A stretch of DNA of 64,000 nucleotides from Gracilaria gracilis (GCA_030374805.1 JARGSG010000083.1:124001-188000); one strand, 5' to 3'; counted from the stretch's first letter, positions 53,614-63,883 are shown. Translations and numbers: made by a program. Notes: generated by a model not told the origin, from the letters alone.

Positions 53614-54122
53614 TGTAGTACAATGAGACCTCAATGGGTTGGTGCCACGTGGGTCTACTGGTGCGCCTTGCTGGCTGCACTGTACCCAATTGGTATTCTG
53701 TATTTTATAATTTCTAATTTCTAATTTATAGTCTAGGATAGTTTAGCATTGCTGGCCCATGACAGTAGGTCATGGGCACAGCCGATGACGTCATGCCCGC
53801 ATGGGAGATCGGCGTCGGTGCACCTTGTATATATTGTGGTGCACCTCGCCTTCCCCCTCGGGTATTGTAAAGTGAGGCACCATTAGGGCAGTAACTATAC
53901 CATCTTGGTCACTTACTACTCTATTACTATTCAGGTTTTACCGCGCGTCGACTTCTACTACCGTACACCTACACGGTCTAGACTAGTTGCCCCGCCGTTT
54001 GCCCCTGCGGGTTTCAGGTGCCCTATTACCATATTGGTTGTGTGTTTTTCCCCTTTAGGTTGAGCCCTCGCGCGCTCCCTCTACCAGGCGGACCCCCACA
54101 CCTTATCGGTATTTGTACGACA
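53614..54122 (+). repeat. 3' LTR of Gypsy-C (509 bp)
   Basis: It matches 44571-45072 with a 7-bp tandem duplication (TTTCTAATTTCTAATTT), a small change at GTCGACTTCTAC versus GTCGACGGTCTAC, one extra C, and one C/T change. It ends GTACGACA followed by the second GTCGG. Confidence 0.95.
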
Positions 54123-55071
54123 GTCGGCAGACGCCAAGACGATATACTACACTTTGTGCAGAAACTGCAGAAATGTATTCAGATCCGAGTATATAATGAG
54201 CCACGGAAGTTTCTTGGAATGATCATCGAGCGTAGCGGTAATGGAAAAGCACTACGTGTTCATAATGCACCTATGATTGAACGTTTGGCTCAAAAAGTTT
54301 CGAGTTGACACAGCAGCTGCCGTCAATGTCCCACTCCGGAGCACACACTTTCACAAATCAGATGACAAGAATGCAGACTAAACTCCATTTTGTGAATTAG
54401 TGGGGTCATTGATGCACTTATGCAACACTGTACGACCGGACATTTCGTTTTCTGTAGGATACTTGGCTCGTTTTATGACATGCCACTCTCGTGAACACTG
54501 GAACGCTGCTAAGAAAGTTTTCAAGTACCTATATACCACAAAGAATTCTGTGATTGAGTACAAAGCAGGAAGCGCAGTGGTCTTAGAAGACACATCTGAT
54601 TCGGACTTTGCCGGTGATCGTAACGATAGGAAGTCTACAAGTGGTTTTGTCTTCACGTTCTGTGGTGGACCGATCTCATGGCGTAGTAAGAAGCAGACAG
54701 TTGTCGCCCAATCTACTTTGGAGGCGGAATATGTGGCTATGTCATTTGCAGTTCGAAAGGGAATATGGTTAAGAAGATTAATGAACGAACTGCTTGGTCA
54801 CTCTGAAAAATTCATTGACATATTCGGAGACAATCAAGGAATGATTACGTTAGCCCGAGATGAAGTTCTCAACGAACGCACCAAGCACATAGAGGTCAAG
54901 TACCATCTAGTGAAAGATTCGGTAGAACGCAACCTCGTACGAATCGGGTACCGCAGAAGCAATGAATTGGGAGCGGACTTGTTCACCAAACCACTTGGTC
55001 CCGTAGGACACAAACGACTGTGTGTCATGATTGGAATGGAGATCCTAACATTTGAACGAGAGGGAATGTAG
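54123..55071 (+). pseudogene. pol: Copia-B pol: end of RT and RNase H (3' part)
   Basis: After the second GTCGG the frame of 44566 resumes exactly (residues RRQDDILHFV...). A one-base gain in the A-run at about 54293-54297 leads to a stop at 54306-54308, and an in-frame TAA occurs at 54379-54381. The RNase H (54400-55071) is otherwise open: SDSDFAGD, STLEAEYVA, GDNQGMITLA and the closing ADLFTKPLG motif are all present. The terminal codons ATG TAG are supplied by the first bases of the 3' LTR. Confidence 0.9.
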
Positions 55072-55378
55072 CGACACTGACGCCGCCTGCACGAGCAGTC
55101 TTGTGAGACTGTGTACTGCACAGACAACTTGTATCTGGCAAACTCGTGCGGTGACTACCATCTGACATGTGTAGTGCAGCGCGTTGCGGTCTCAGGGCGT
55201 TCCACAACGGATCAACATCCATGCCGTTCTAAACAAAGATTTAGAGCACGCATGGAACACAATAGCTGTGTATTCATCCTTGATGGTAGACTATAAAACA
55301 CAGCTAGACACTCAATAAACCGAAGAGGAAAGCAATTCCTCGGACACCTTCTCATCTCAGTCAATCCCTATTTCAACA
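55067..55378 (+). repeat. 3' LTR of Copia-B (312 bp)
   Basis: It is a direct repeat of 40929-41240 of the same length. A purine-rich tract (GAGAGGGA, 55059-55066) precedes it. It is followed by the second AAAGC. Confidence 0.93.
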
Positions 55379-55383
55379 AAAGC

Positions 55384-56199
55384 GACTGCAGACTGAGCAG
55401 AGTACAAGCGTGTACTGTCGTCTCATGGGGCATCTTAAGTCGCAGTTGTGGGTTGCGCAGCAAGGCCGTCTGCTACTGCCAGGGTTTGAACTGAGTGGCA
55501 CCCACACACAACCGTCCATACAGTAGATTCATAGTTGACCCCGTCCTCTTGTCTTGCTCCTATCGTTTCGCTCCAATAAAGCAACATCTTCGATCCCCCC
55601 ATTGTTTTCAGAGTTTATTTGGTCAACATTTCTCATGCTCTGAGAACTGAAACACTGCCTTGGTACGTTAAAGAAGTGAAAATCCATTACTGAACTGTGG
55701 GTGTTCTTAAGATGATTGTTTGAAAGCTGTCAACGTGATTCATCCATAGTCTTGGTTCATAAAAACATATTGGTATCTCGCCCAAAATATGTTATAGCCC
55801 TTTCCGATACACTTTTTCTCTCTAGATTGTTACATTACCTTCTTGAATTGTGTTTTTGTCGTCGTGAATGATTTTTAGTGAAGAATGTCTTCATAAGTTT
55901 TGCTAGAACGCCTGCTTTGCTGTTCTGATTTATCCAAAACGAATTTTTGTAACATTTGATATAGTACGCGACGATGTTTTCATTATTTTTTATTTCTGGA
56001 ACTGGAACGTCAATGCCTTGAAACAAGGTGAGAAATATTAGCGAAGATTTCGTTGGGCACTAGTAATAATCTACAACACACCTCTTTTTGATCATTTCCC
56101 GCGTCTCCCTGTATAGAGCTTTCATAATAGTTGATGATCGAGCATCTAGTTTTTAATGGAATAGATTTTCCGTTTCTAGAACGCAAGAACAACAATAAG
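55384..56199. other. Gene-free spacer
   Basis: No gene recognised. CTTGCTCCTATCGTTTCGCTCCAATAAA (about 55553-55580) resembles a sequence on the other side of the copia insertion near 39741-39772. Confidence 0.4.
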
Positions 56200-56745
56200 T
56201 CAACTAATATTATGCTGTACTCGAATTGCACTTCCCTCTAGCGTCGCCTGCTTCTCCTTGTTGACCAAGATATCCTCAATTGTCAACGACACAAGAAGTC
56301 CTTTGACCCGCCACTCAGTCAACGGTGTGAGCGACCAAAACCGTCCCCCACCTTCACGACGTGCTCGCATAGTTCCCTCAAGATGAATTTTCGAAATTTT
56401 AACATGCAGAAAATTGCCCCAAGCCATAATCCACAGAAAAAAAGCATCAACCCACGCGGAAAAATACATCCCCACAGGTACCACAAGCACTCCGTTGCGT
56501 AATGCCCACAACGCAATCTCTTCCAGAAATCGTGTACCAATTTCATCAGCTAGAAAACCACTGCGGTCATACCACGTCATGAACGGTGGTACTGCCATTA
56601 TGGCGCTCGTTTGCAAGAATGCGAGCAAGCCTTGAACTTCTTCGTTGCTCACAAAGAACGTGCTTGATGCTAGTACGAAGTAAGTGATCATTGCATAAGC
56701 CAATTGCACGGCCCATAATGTGATCTCTAGGGCGACCTGTTCCAT
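56200..56745 (-). CDS. Small predicted multi-pass membrane protein, unknown function
   Basis: From the first ATG at 56745 (MEQVALEITLW) this encodes 181 residues. Three or four hydrophobic stretches are visible: about residues 4-32 (LWAVQLAYAMITYFVL), 40-55 (LAFLQTSAIMAVPP), 75-97 (WALRNGVLVVPVGMYF) and 97-112 (FFLWIMAWGNFL). A basic, Arg/Gly-rich cytosolic segment and a hydrophilic tail follow. The composition is protein-like and the frame is well open, but I recognise no family. It starts 15 bases downstream of the stop of the Cys-rich ORF 56993-56760 on the same strand, so the two could be parts of one gene with a missed splice or frameshift. Confidence 0.4.
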   Translation of the reverse strand: MEQVALEITLWAVQLAYAMITYFVLASSTFFVSNEEVQGLLAFLQTSAIMAVPPFMTWYDRSGFLADEIGTRFLEEIALWALRNGVLVVPVGMYFSAWVDAFFLWIMAWGNFLHVKISKIHLEGTMRARREGGGRFWSLTPLTEWRVKGLLVSLTIEDILVNKEKQATLEGSAIRVQHNIS

Positions 56746-56759
56746 GCGACTTGTGTCGC

Positions 56760-56993
56760 TTAGAGACGTAGATATGTTGATCTGAAGACACAACCTTGGT
56801 TAGGGCAGTTGGTGGGACGGAAATCACACTCGTGACCGCAGTTTTGACAGTTAACGTAATGGCGGCAATAACGCTCGTGTCTCACGGTACATGAGGTCGG
56901 ACTCAGCGTAAAATTGCAGTTCGGGCAGGGATAATTGTTTCCAGAAGTGGGCAGAAGTTTGATGCCGAAGCGTTTCGGTCGGTTCCGGGGCAT
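56760..56993 (-). CDS. Small Cys/His-rich ORF, TRAF-like or C2HC zinc finger
   Basis: The 77-residue frame has CPNC, then 12 residues, then H-x3-C (RHERYC), followed by NCQNCGHEC and NCPNQGC. The first module fits a C2H2/C2HC zinc finger, and the His/Cys pattern HERYCRHYVNCQNCG is like TRAF-type zinc fingers, which continue with CPN-x-GC as here. A true TRAF finger should extend with a Leu and His after GC, but the frame stops soon after. It may be the 5' part of a split gene with the membrane ORF downstream, or a short independent protein. Confidence 0.4.
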   Translation of the reverse strand: MPRNRPKRFGIKLLPTSGNNYPCPNCNFTLSPTSCTVRHERYCRHYVNCQNCGHECDFRPTNCPNQGCVFRSTYLRL

Positions 56994-59281
56994 TTTTGGT
57001 CGTCGGGTTGGTCAAGTGTGAAGTGTTGTGAAGAAGGAATTTTGTCTGCACGACGGGAAACGGTGCCAGCATTCTTATAGTGAGGCGAACAGCCTGACTG
57101 CCAGCAACACGGGTGAGTGACTAACATTATGCTTGTGCTACCGTTGGGGAAATGGTGACAACATCAACTTTAGTCGCCTCCACTGGCATGGTGATGACAT
57201 CACAACATCACCTTGCAATGTATCAGTGATGGGTTATAGTAGGTGGCACCCGTTTAATCTAGCCTTTGAATTTAGTGATTACGAGAGCACTCTGTGCTCT
57301 CTACACTCTGTATAAACGCTCAGCTAAGGAGGACAAGGCTAACTGCTTGGTCCTCCAACGCCTCACGTGCATTCGCTCTAACACAATGTGCGATGCTGGT
57401 GTCCTTTATTGATGTTGGCATATTTGTTGACGTCAACATCAACACGGACCCACTCATAGATCCAACGTAGCACACGTTTCATGTACAACTTCAATTCGAC
57501 CAATAAAAATTTTGCGCGTGTGCATCGCACGCTCGACGAGCTCGACGCCGCCAACAAACTCGTCATCTCCTCGTTGAATCATTCACGAAACCTGATCACT
57601 GCTGCCACTGGCACTAATATTTTGATGCTGACATCTGCCGGGGTATTCTACGTCGAAATGATATTCAACCATGACCGCAACCATTATTCAAAATCATTTG
57701 CATTATAGCCTGTAACTGTTAGGAGCTTTGGGGTCACGTCTCTTGTCGCCTACCCCTTTCTGCTCTGAGCGTTCCAATAAACAATCACCTGCGGTGTTGA
57801 AGCCATTGTATAAAATTTAAGCTTTTCTGTGCCTTACGGTATTGCATCGTTGTTCGTAGAAACGCAAGCATTAGAATAATAAGAACTTTTTCAATAATAT
57901 GATTTGTATTTTTTAAAATGTACAACTTTTACAAAACAGTTTCTTTTAGGAGACAATTGCTTTTATTGATCACGCTATGACAATAAATTGAAATTGATAG
58001 AAAACAAATCTCTCGTACGCCACCAACGGCATTCCTCAGCTCTTTGACCTCCACATTGCTGCTTATAGAGAAAAGGTCCTATACAAGGGAACAAAACATC
58101 TTCTTTAGTCTGGAGTAGATCTGGTTCTCGGCCCAAAAAGTAGCCATCTACTCCTTTTTGCGATACTAATAAAAAAATGGGATAGTGCTTTTGTCAATCT
58201 AGTATGAAAGCAATGCAATTTGTTTACAAACAACTCGCCCTGTTTATACGATATATAGTTAAAGAGCTCTTCTGTGATACGTGCAAAAATGATTGTTCCA
58301 GAGGAGTGTGAGGTTGCGTAGAGCTCGCTTGGTTCTGTTTCCTGTTTTTGCGTAACAGTGCTCGAGCAGTTGATGTAGCTCCTTGGACGTATATGTAATT
58401 ATATCAGATAATTTTGTTTACACAATATAATTTGGAAACTAAAGTAGCTTCAAATTTTGAATTTAATTATGGGTTTCGTTGAAACCGACGGTTTCTTGAT
58501 TTCCAGATTGAATTCACACGATGAGGTGGCTTTCAGATAACACGTGACGAGTGTATTACAGCGCCAAAAACGGTGACGGGTGTTGGCACTGAAAGCACTT
58601 TCCAATCAGCGCTGCATCCACGTGACGACACAAGCCACCTTCAAACAAGAGCACACAATCGATAAGTACGTGTAATACTGTACATAGACACGCAGTAGAC
58701 CGCTACCGTTGGTAACCCTGTTACCCTTGGAAAGTCTCCCAAGCTCTCGGCCAACAACAAACGAAGGAGTCACCACACGTCTTGGCAAGTTAGAGGCTAA
58801 GAGGGCTAAGAGACTGAACCGCCGCCGTGCACATCCCTGACTACGAGACCGGTCACACTTACTCTGGTCGATACGATTGCTCATTACAAGATGCCTCAAC
58901 AAAACTGAAAAAGTCGTATTGCGCAACGCCCCCCTGAACCCACTGAAAGCGCTCAGCAGTTGGCTTCAATGATGCACAATTCTGACTGATCTGCTCACAA
59001 CGATGGTCCCAAATCTGTTTTCATTTTCCACCAGAACGCATCGTCATCACTTACGATGTACCCTTGGTATCTTGTCAAGATTTGTTCTCCTCCCTTCACT
59101 TTGCTCCATTTCTCATCATTCGCGTTTCTGTATCGTGACCCAAACACTGAATTTGGGCCTGATCACTGTCCGCTTATGTATGACTCCCCGCGCTTCCGAA
59201 TAACAACCGTCGCCTGCACTTCGTCCGACTCTCCATGAGTTGCCTCTCCGCTACCTTGGTACGGCTCACCATCCCCAAGCC
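56994..59281. other. Mostly gene-free spacer
   Basis: One small frame at 57481-57708 (75 residues, MYNFNSTNKN...) is preceded by TATAAACGC (57312) and followed by AATAAACA (57776), so a tiny gene is possible, but its composition gives no support. The rest is AT-rich without recognisable features. Confidence 0.35.
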
Positions 59282-61000
59282 ATGAACATCCTAGACGCTC
59301 TTCTTCCCTATGCTCGTGATACCAAACAACCTCTTTCTCACCCGTCGTCCAAGTCTAGGCCACGACCAAGGCTTTTGTCCTATCTAGGCGATGGCGTTAG
59401 GAAACTTTTCACCGCACGTACTGTTTTACTGATTGGCGCCGTCATACTCGCCGCCGCTACACTGGTACCGCTCTCCGTCTTTCCGCAACAATTCAAAGCG
59501 TTTCGAATTGCATTTGAACACTCGACGCAGATCTGGTCATTGCCGCCCAGCATTCACAGCACCTTCAAGTTAAGTCGTGGCAGCCCTGAGGGGAATCGCA
59601 TTCTCGAACGAGACTGGACGCGTCCACATATCTTTTTGCACTACGCCCGACCCCACTCAGCCGATCGGGGAACTATCGAACTCTTCATATTTGCCAATGG
59701 CGTCACTCTGGGTGATTTCAATCGCAGTATAAACGTGGTCGGTTGTCTTGTCGGCCAACATGTTTATCCATCCGAAGTAGTTCGGGGAGATGTGTTCGCC
59801 TGTCAAGTTACACAACCCATCAAGAAAGGAAGTCTTATATCTCTGGTTCTACTTCATAGCGAAGATATTCGCAACCAAACGCAACGGGGTGTTCAACTCG
59901 GCGAGCATGTCAACGCCAGTATCGAAGAGCAAGACATCATTCCACTGCCCGAGGACACAGTTCTGCACATAGGCGATGAATATGGTGATGAGTCGTTAAT
60001 GTATGTCAACTCTGAACAGCGGTATGAATCACTTGGGGATGACTGGGACCCGGGTGCAGAACAAAGTCACCCTCGTTACGAGGTCTGCCTCGGAACCCAA
60101 ATAAAACCCTTTACCAAGTACCTTGACGAGTGGATAGCGTACTACACACGCGTCGGAGTGGATATGGTGTACGTTCTAGACAACGATGCGCAAGAAGACC
60201 TCTCCAAAAAATACGAGGGAAGGGACGAAGTACAGGTGTTGTATTGGCCTTGGCGTCGATCTCAAGTGCAAGGGCTCACCTACATAACCATTGCGGCACG
60301 ACCACGCTGTGAATGGATTATGATAGCTGATGTAGATGAACTTCCGATGCTTGGTATGGGACACAACAATGAGCTCGCAGGTAAACAGGTTCTGCGGAGA
60401 TACTTGCGACGTCGTCTAAGCAGCGAATACAAGCAGTTCCAGTTCCAATTCCTGGTAATGGGAAGCTCCGGACATGTGAAAACGCCACCAGGTCCTCTGC
60501 CAGAAGTGTATGTGCACAAAACTCGGCACCATCCGCGTAATGGCAAGTCCGTTGCTCGCACTGATCATTGGTGGAGATACACAACTCTGCATATGTTTGG
60601 TGGGATACCCACCGCACAAGCGCCAGTGGATAGGAATTCTTCCAAGCTGTACTACCCAGTTGATGAGGACGATCAACCGATCACCGTGCATTTCCATCAC
60701 CGTTCGTATGAAGATATGATCGAGAAACAGAGATTTGGTTCTGCGTGCACTGACGGGAAACCTGGACCCAATCCGGATCTCCAACTTCCTTCAGAAATAC
60801 CTGGTTGGGTGACGAAGATCGATGAAACGCTGAAGTACACCTACTTTCGTGACATTTATCGTGCCATCATGAGGCAGCCTTTCGAGTTAAGCCAGAGCTT
60901 GGTTAGAAAATTTGAGGGAGAAAGATGTGTGGCTAGACTCCACACTACTGGTGAACGACGAGGCATGATAGAAGAGCATTTACCTTGTGGGGCTCCATAA
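59282..61000 (+). CDS. GT92/DUF23-type glycosyltransferase, type II membrane protein
   Basis: I start at the first in-frame ATG (59282, MNILDALLPY); the frame opens earlier without an ATG. The 572-residue product has a short basic cytosolic tail, one membrane anchor (about residues 47-67, TVLLIGAVILAAATLVPL) and a lumenal domain, the layout of Golgi glycosyltransferases. The catalytic part begins about residue 270 with CLGTQIKPFTKYLDEWIAYYTRVGVD, followed by the VYVLDND strand, and a DVDE motif (WIMIADVDELP, about 345-355) that fits the metal-binding D-x-D of this fold. HHRSYEDM near 475 is typical of the C-terminal part. The family adds hexoses to glycans (beta-galactosyltransferases in animals and plants); the substrate here is unknown. 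An AATAAA lies at 61018-61023. Confidence 0.85.
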   Translation: MNILDALLPYARDTKQPLSHPSSKSRPRPRLLSYLGDGVRKLFTARTVLLIGAVILAAATLVPLSVFPQQFKAFRIAFEHSTQIWSLPPSIHSTFKLSRGSPEGNRILERDWTRPHIFLHYARPHSADRGTIELFIFANGVTLGDFNRSINVVGCLVGQHVYPSEVVRGDVFACQVTQPIKKGSLISLVLLHSEDIRNQTQRGVQLGEHVNASIEEQDIIPLPEDTVLHIGDEYGDESLMYVNSEQRYESLGDDWDPGAEQSHPRYEVCLGTQIKPFTKYLDEWIAYYTRVGVDMVYVLDNDAQEDLSKKYEGRDEVQVLYWPWRRSQVQGLTYITIAARPRCEWIMIADVDELPMLGMGHNNELAGKQVLRRYLRRRLSSEYKQFQFQFLVMGSSGHVKTPPGPLPEVYVHKTRHHPRNGKSVARTDHWWRYTTLHMFGGIPTAQAPVDRNSSKLYYPVDEDDQPITVHFHHRSYEDMIEKQRFGSACTDGKPGPNPDLQLPSEIPGWVTKIDETLKYTYFRDIYRAIMRQPFELSQSLVRKFEGERCVARLHTTGERRGMIEEHLPCGAP

Positions 61001-61017
61001 CAGCAACGCTGAGACCA

Positions 61018-61023
61018 AATAAA
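61018..61023 (+). terminator. Polyadenylation signal of the GT92-type gene
   Basis: AATAAA lies 18 bases past the stop codon, a plausible cleavage signal in a compact genome. Confidence 0.5.
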
Positions 61024-62522
61024 GACTTTGAACGCGATTTTCGCCCTTTTCCGCTATGTTAACTCGTGTTGAGGCCAGACATGCTCCCGTGTAATGATGT
61101 TACTAAATCTGTGTACCATTCATAGCTATGAGAAGCAAGAAAGAGAGTATACCTAAGCTAGTTTCGCACTGGCAGGTATGGACGCAGAAGAGGCTGAGCG
61201 CACGCAGAAACAAATCTGACAAGGTCGGCGCCAAAAAGATGAGGAGCGGCGAGGCTCAACCGTTTCGCAAGACATCTCATCTTTCCAGCGAGAAATATCA
61301 GCGGACAACAAGCGAATTCACAACCTGATTTTTGTCGTGAAAATGAAGGTACACGTCGCTGGAGTGCAGAACTGGAGTACTGGCATAGCTCTTGCGTTAC
61401 AAAACGGTGGAGCTTTTCGATATGCTCTACACACGCTTGGGTGTAATTACGAAGGTCAACCTCCCGACAAGTCGTCTTATCTCCACTTCTGTATTACTGT
61501 ATAGATTTGACTCTGTTGTCATCGTTGTTACAAGCCACAATTAAAATTGTTCTCGTTTTATTGTTGCAGCATCAAAGGAATCAAGATTTCAATTCAAATA
61601 CTTCCTTGCGCAAACGAAGCATCTTTCTATTCACACCCGTGTAAAAACCTGAATGGCAGCGGATGAACGAGCTGGTGGCAGAAATGCCTGGCCTTCAGAA
61701 GGCTCGGCTGTGGCGCATTGCGGCTCTCACAGAGGCGCGTGCTATATTATCCATGGTCGCCTCGGAGAAGGTCAAAGGGCTGGGTATCCTTGTAACTCGT
61801 TTTAGGATTGAAGTTGTAGTTTCGACGACGAGTTTCGACGAAAAGGAATGAATCATGCTTGTCAACCAATTTGCTTGCCTTACGCAACGCAGATTATAGA
61901 ATTAGTAAGTCTTTAGCAAACTTGTCTGTCCCCTTACCAACGGTAAGCAAAATCCTTCGCGATGTAATGTTAACATGTTACATCAAGACACAAACTGACT
62001 GAGACCCATGACGAGTCGTCGTTCTTTGACGTCCTTCACCCCATTTTCACGAAATACATGTACCGGCCCGGCCCTGTACCGAAACCAGTTATTCGCCAAA
62101 AGCACAACGCATTCTCCCTTCATCGATCATGCTTCAAACCCCATGCTCTTGATTCACGAAATTGAAGTGCAACAAGAGAGAATCGAGGAAAACAAGCTTG
62201 GGTGGAGCTACAATTCAAGTGGCGCTTTGGACTGCCTTTGTTTGTACCGTTTCGAACTGTTAGAAAACGGTTGAGCCATTGGCGCTATGCTCTCTTGTGA
62301 CACAGGGCGTGCTGCTCATGTAAAGTTATTTGAACTTTCAACACGAACTCGTGACAAAAGTGAATGAGTTGACGTAAGAGTTCAGGAGGGCTAACTATCG
62401 CAAGTGTGTTTAACAGTTTTATGTTTGAGATGATTATACATCGACAAAACTTTTTGGATTTGTACATACAACATGTTTGGTGTGAAAGGGTAGAAGAGTA
62501 GTGTTACAGTGCACCAGCCAAC
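61024..62522. other. Gene-free spacer between convergent genes
   Basis: The GT92-type and fucosyltransferase-like genes point towards each other across this spacer. A frame at 62008-62274 (88 residues) is unsupported. Nothing else is recognised. Confidence 0.4.
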
Positions 62523-63875
62523 TCAAAACACGTCGCTCAAGAGCCTTTGCGGTAAAAGTGTCGTCGCGTTTACATTGCCTCTTTGCAGTTGGGTGCAATT
62601 ATCGAACTCCATCATGACAGAGTCCGTGATTGCGCCGAGCCAGGCCGCAAGCACGCCATAGCCCGACTCGAAAAACACCATTGACTCCGCCATGGCCAAC
62701 AAACCGAGGTCCACGAACACCTCCTCAAACCTGTGCCGCCTGTCGCTTTCGTCGGGGAAGTACTCGGGTCCGTGCAGCGCAAAGAAATGCGTGGCATTAA
62801 TCGGGCTATGAGCGACGTCGGCGTGCGGCAACACAGCGTGAATTCCGGCCTCCAAAAACGGGCGCGCTCTCTTGGTGTCCGTGACGACGAAGACGCGCTC
62901 GCATCCGCGTTGCCGAGCCATGGTTGCAGCCAACGAACCGATGCAGGTGGACATGTCTTCAAGAGTGACGCCGCGCTGCTCAAAGTTGAAGCGGCCGGAC
63001 TTTTCGCCCACTCCGTGCCCAAGTCGCGCGTGCAGCGATACGTAGCGCTGGCCACCGAACGGGAGTAGTTTGCGAAGCGAGCGGCGTAGCGAAGGCGACG
63101 TCTGGAACAGCGCGTTGAGAATGAAGGGCGCCACCTCCTCGCGCGTGATGCGAAAGTGCTGCAGACCGGCTTGCACTATGCGGCGCGACAGGTTGAGCTC
63201 GGGGTAGCGCTCGTACAGCGAGAAGAAGCGGTGGAAGCTGAACTTGTTGTACTTTTGATTGACGACGACGCGGCGGGACGACAGATACACGCGCAGATCT
63301 TCATAGTCCGACGGCCCGTACACGACGTGTTCCTCGTCGTCACCGCCGCGGCCGGCGTCCGTGAAGAGCGTGGCGTCGTACGTGAAGTTGTGCGCGCGCG
63401 CGCTGGGCAGCACGGCGGCGAGCGGCAGCGGGCTCTGCCAGTCGATGAGGAAGAGGCGGTCGGACGCCACGGCCGCCAGGTAGCTGTACAGGATGGATCG
63501 CATGCGGTCGCCCACGCCGGCGTTGCCGTTGGAACGCAGCACGAGCAGGCGCAGCGAGCGCGCGTGCGCGCCATCGGCGTCGCACAGCAGCCGCTGGTGG
63601 CGGTGCCAGTCGGCGTACTGCGTGACGATGATGCGCAGAAAGGCGCGCAGACGGCGCGCGAACTGCGCGTCGCGCGGTCGGTTGGCGGACGCCTGCGCGA
63701 CGGAGAATGTCTCGAAGGGGAGCGTAGTGGACGCGCGCGCGGCGACGGACGGCGGCAGCAGCGAGCTGAGGAAGCGGGCGCGCGCGCGGGTGGAGAGCGG
63801 CGTGACGGAGATGCAGAGCAGCAGCGCGGTGAGGCAGATGAAGGCGCACAGGGTGATGGGGGCGGTTGGACGCAT
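62523..63875 (-). CDS. Fucosyltransferase-like type II membrane protein
   Basis: A 450-residue intronless gene with an N-terminal anchor (about residues 5-25, ITLCAFICLTALLLCISV). Three motifs recall the GT-B fucosyltransferases (GT23/GT37/GT65 group): NAGVGDRMRSILYSYLAAVASDRLFLIDW (about 118-146; the G-x-G-D/N-R type), LHARLGHG (281-288, compare H-x-R-x-G-D) and VFVVTDT (328-334). A late SMVFFESGYGVLAAWLG segment matches the conserved donor-site region. The Asp expected after Gly in the HxRxGD box is His here. It probably acts in the Golgi on sulfated-polysaccharide or glycoprotein chains. The 5' third is strongly GC-rich, and the reverse-strand frames over it are shadows. Confidence 0.75.
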   Translation of the reverse strand: MRPTAPITLCAFICLTALLLCISVTPLSTRARARFLSSLLPPSVAARASTTLPFETFSVAQASANRPRDAQFARRLRAFLRIIVTQYADWHRHQRLLCDADGAHARSLRLLVLRSNGNAGVGDRMRSILYSYLAAVASDRLFLIDWQSPLPLAAVLPSARAHNFTYDATLFTDAGRGGDDEEHVVYGPSDYEDLRVYLSSRRVVVNQKYNKFSFHRFFSLYERYPELNLSRRIVQAGLQHFRITREEVAPFILNALFQTSPSLRRSLRKLLPFGGQRYVSLHARLGHGVGEKSGRFNFEQRGVTLEDMSTCIGSLAATMARQRGCERVFVVTDTKRARPFLEAGIHAVLPHADVAHSPINATHFFALHGPEYFPDESDRRHRFEEVFVDLGLLAMAESMVFFESGYGVLAAWLGAITDSVMMEFDNCTQLQRGNVNATTLLPQRLLSDVF

Positions 63876-63883
63876 TTTCGGCG

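Larger units (their letters stand above)
44571..54122 (+). mobile_element. Gypsy-C: recent Ty3/gypsy chromovirus-like element nested in Copia-B
   Basis: This 9,552-bp element has LTRs at 44571-45072 and 53614-54122, TG...CA ends and the target duplication GTCGG (44566-44570 and 54123-54127). The LTRs differ by a 7-bp duplication (CTAATTT), two or three tiny indels and very few substitutions, so insertion is recent. Order: LTR, leader, gag, protease, RT, RNase H, integrase with chromodomain-like tail, a 1.9-kb noncoding region, polypurine tract, LTR. Gag and protease carry several one-base frame changes and pol has a stop at 50103-50105. The whole element is saturated with ACC-N5-GGT dyads (see findings). 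It is related to Gypsy-A in protein sequence but not in LTR sequence. Confidence 0.95.
40929..55378 (+). mobile_element. Copia-B: Ty1/copia element split by Gypsy-C
   Basis: Two 312-bp LTRs (40929-41240 and 55067-55378, about six differences) flank gag, protease, integrase, RT and RNase H. The target duplication is AAAGC (40924-40928 and 55379-55383). A complete gypsy element (44571-54122) sits within the RT gene. Without it the copia is about 4.9 kb, a normal length. Two single-base frame changes near gag/protease, one in an A-run near 54293 and one stop at 54379-54381 mean this copy was already damaged, or acquired damage, independent of the insertion. Confidence 0.95.

Noticed and set aside
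44571-54122. ACC-N5-GGT as the insertion target consensus of Gypsy-C
   Set aside because: The 5-bp spacer equals the TSD length, but the actual insertion site has GTA and CAG next to the TSD.
59235-59281. Upstream start for the GT92-type gene
   Set aside because: The frame is open from 59240 but the only in-frame ATG is at 59282; the ATG at 59235 is in another frame.
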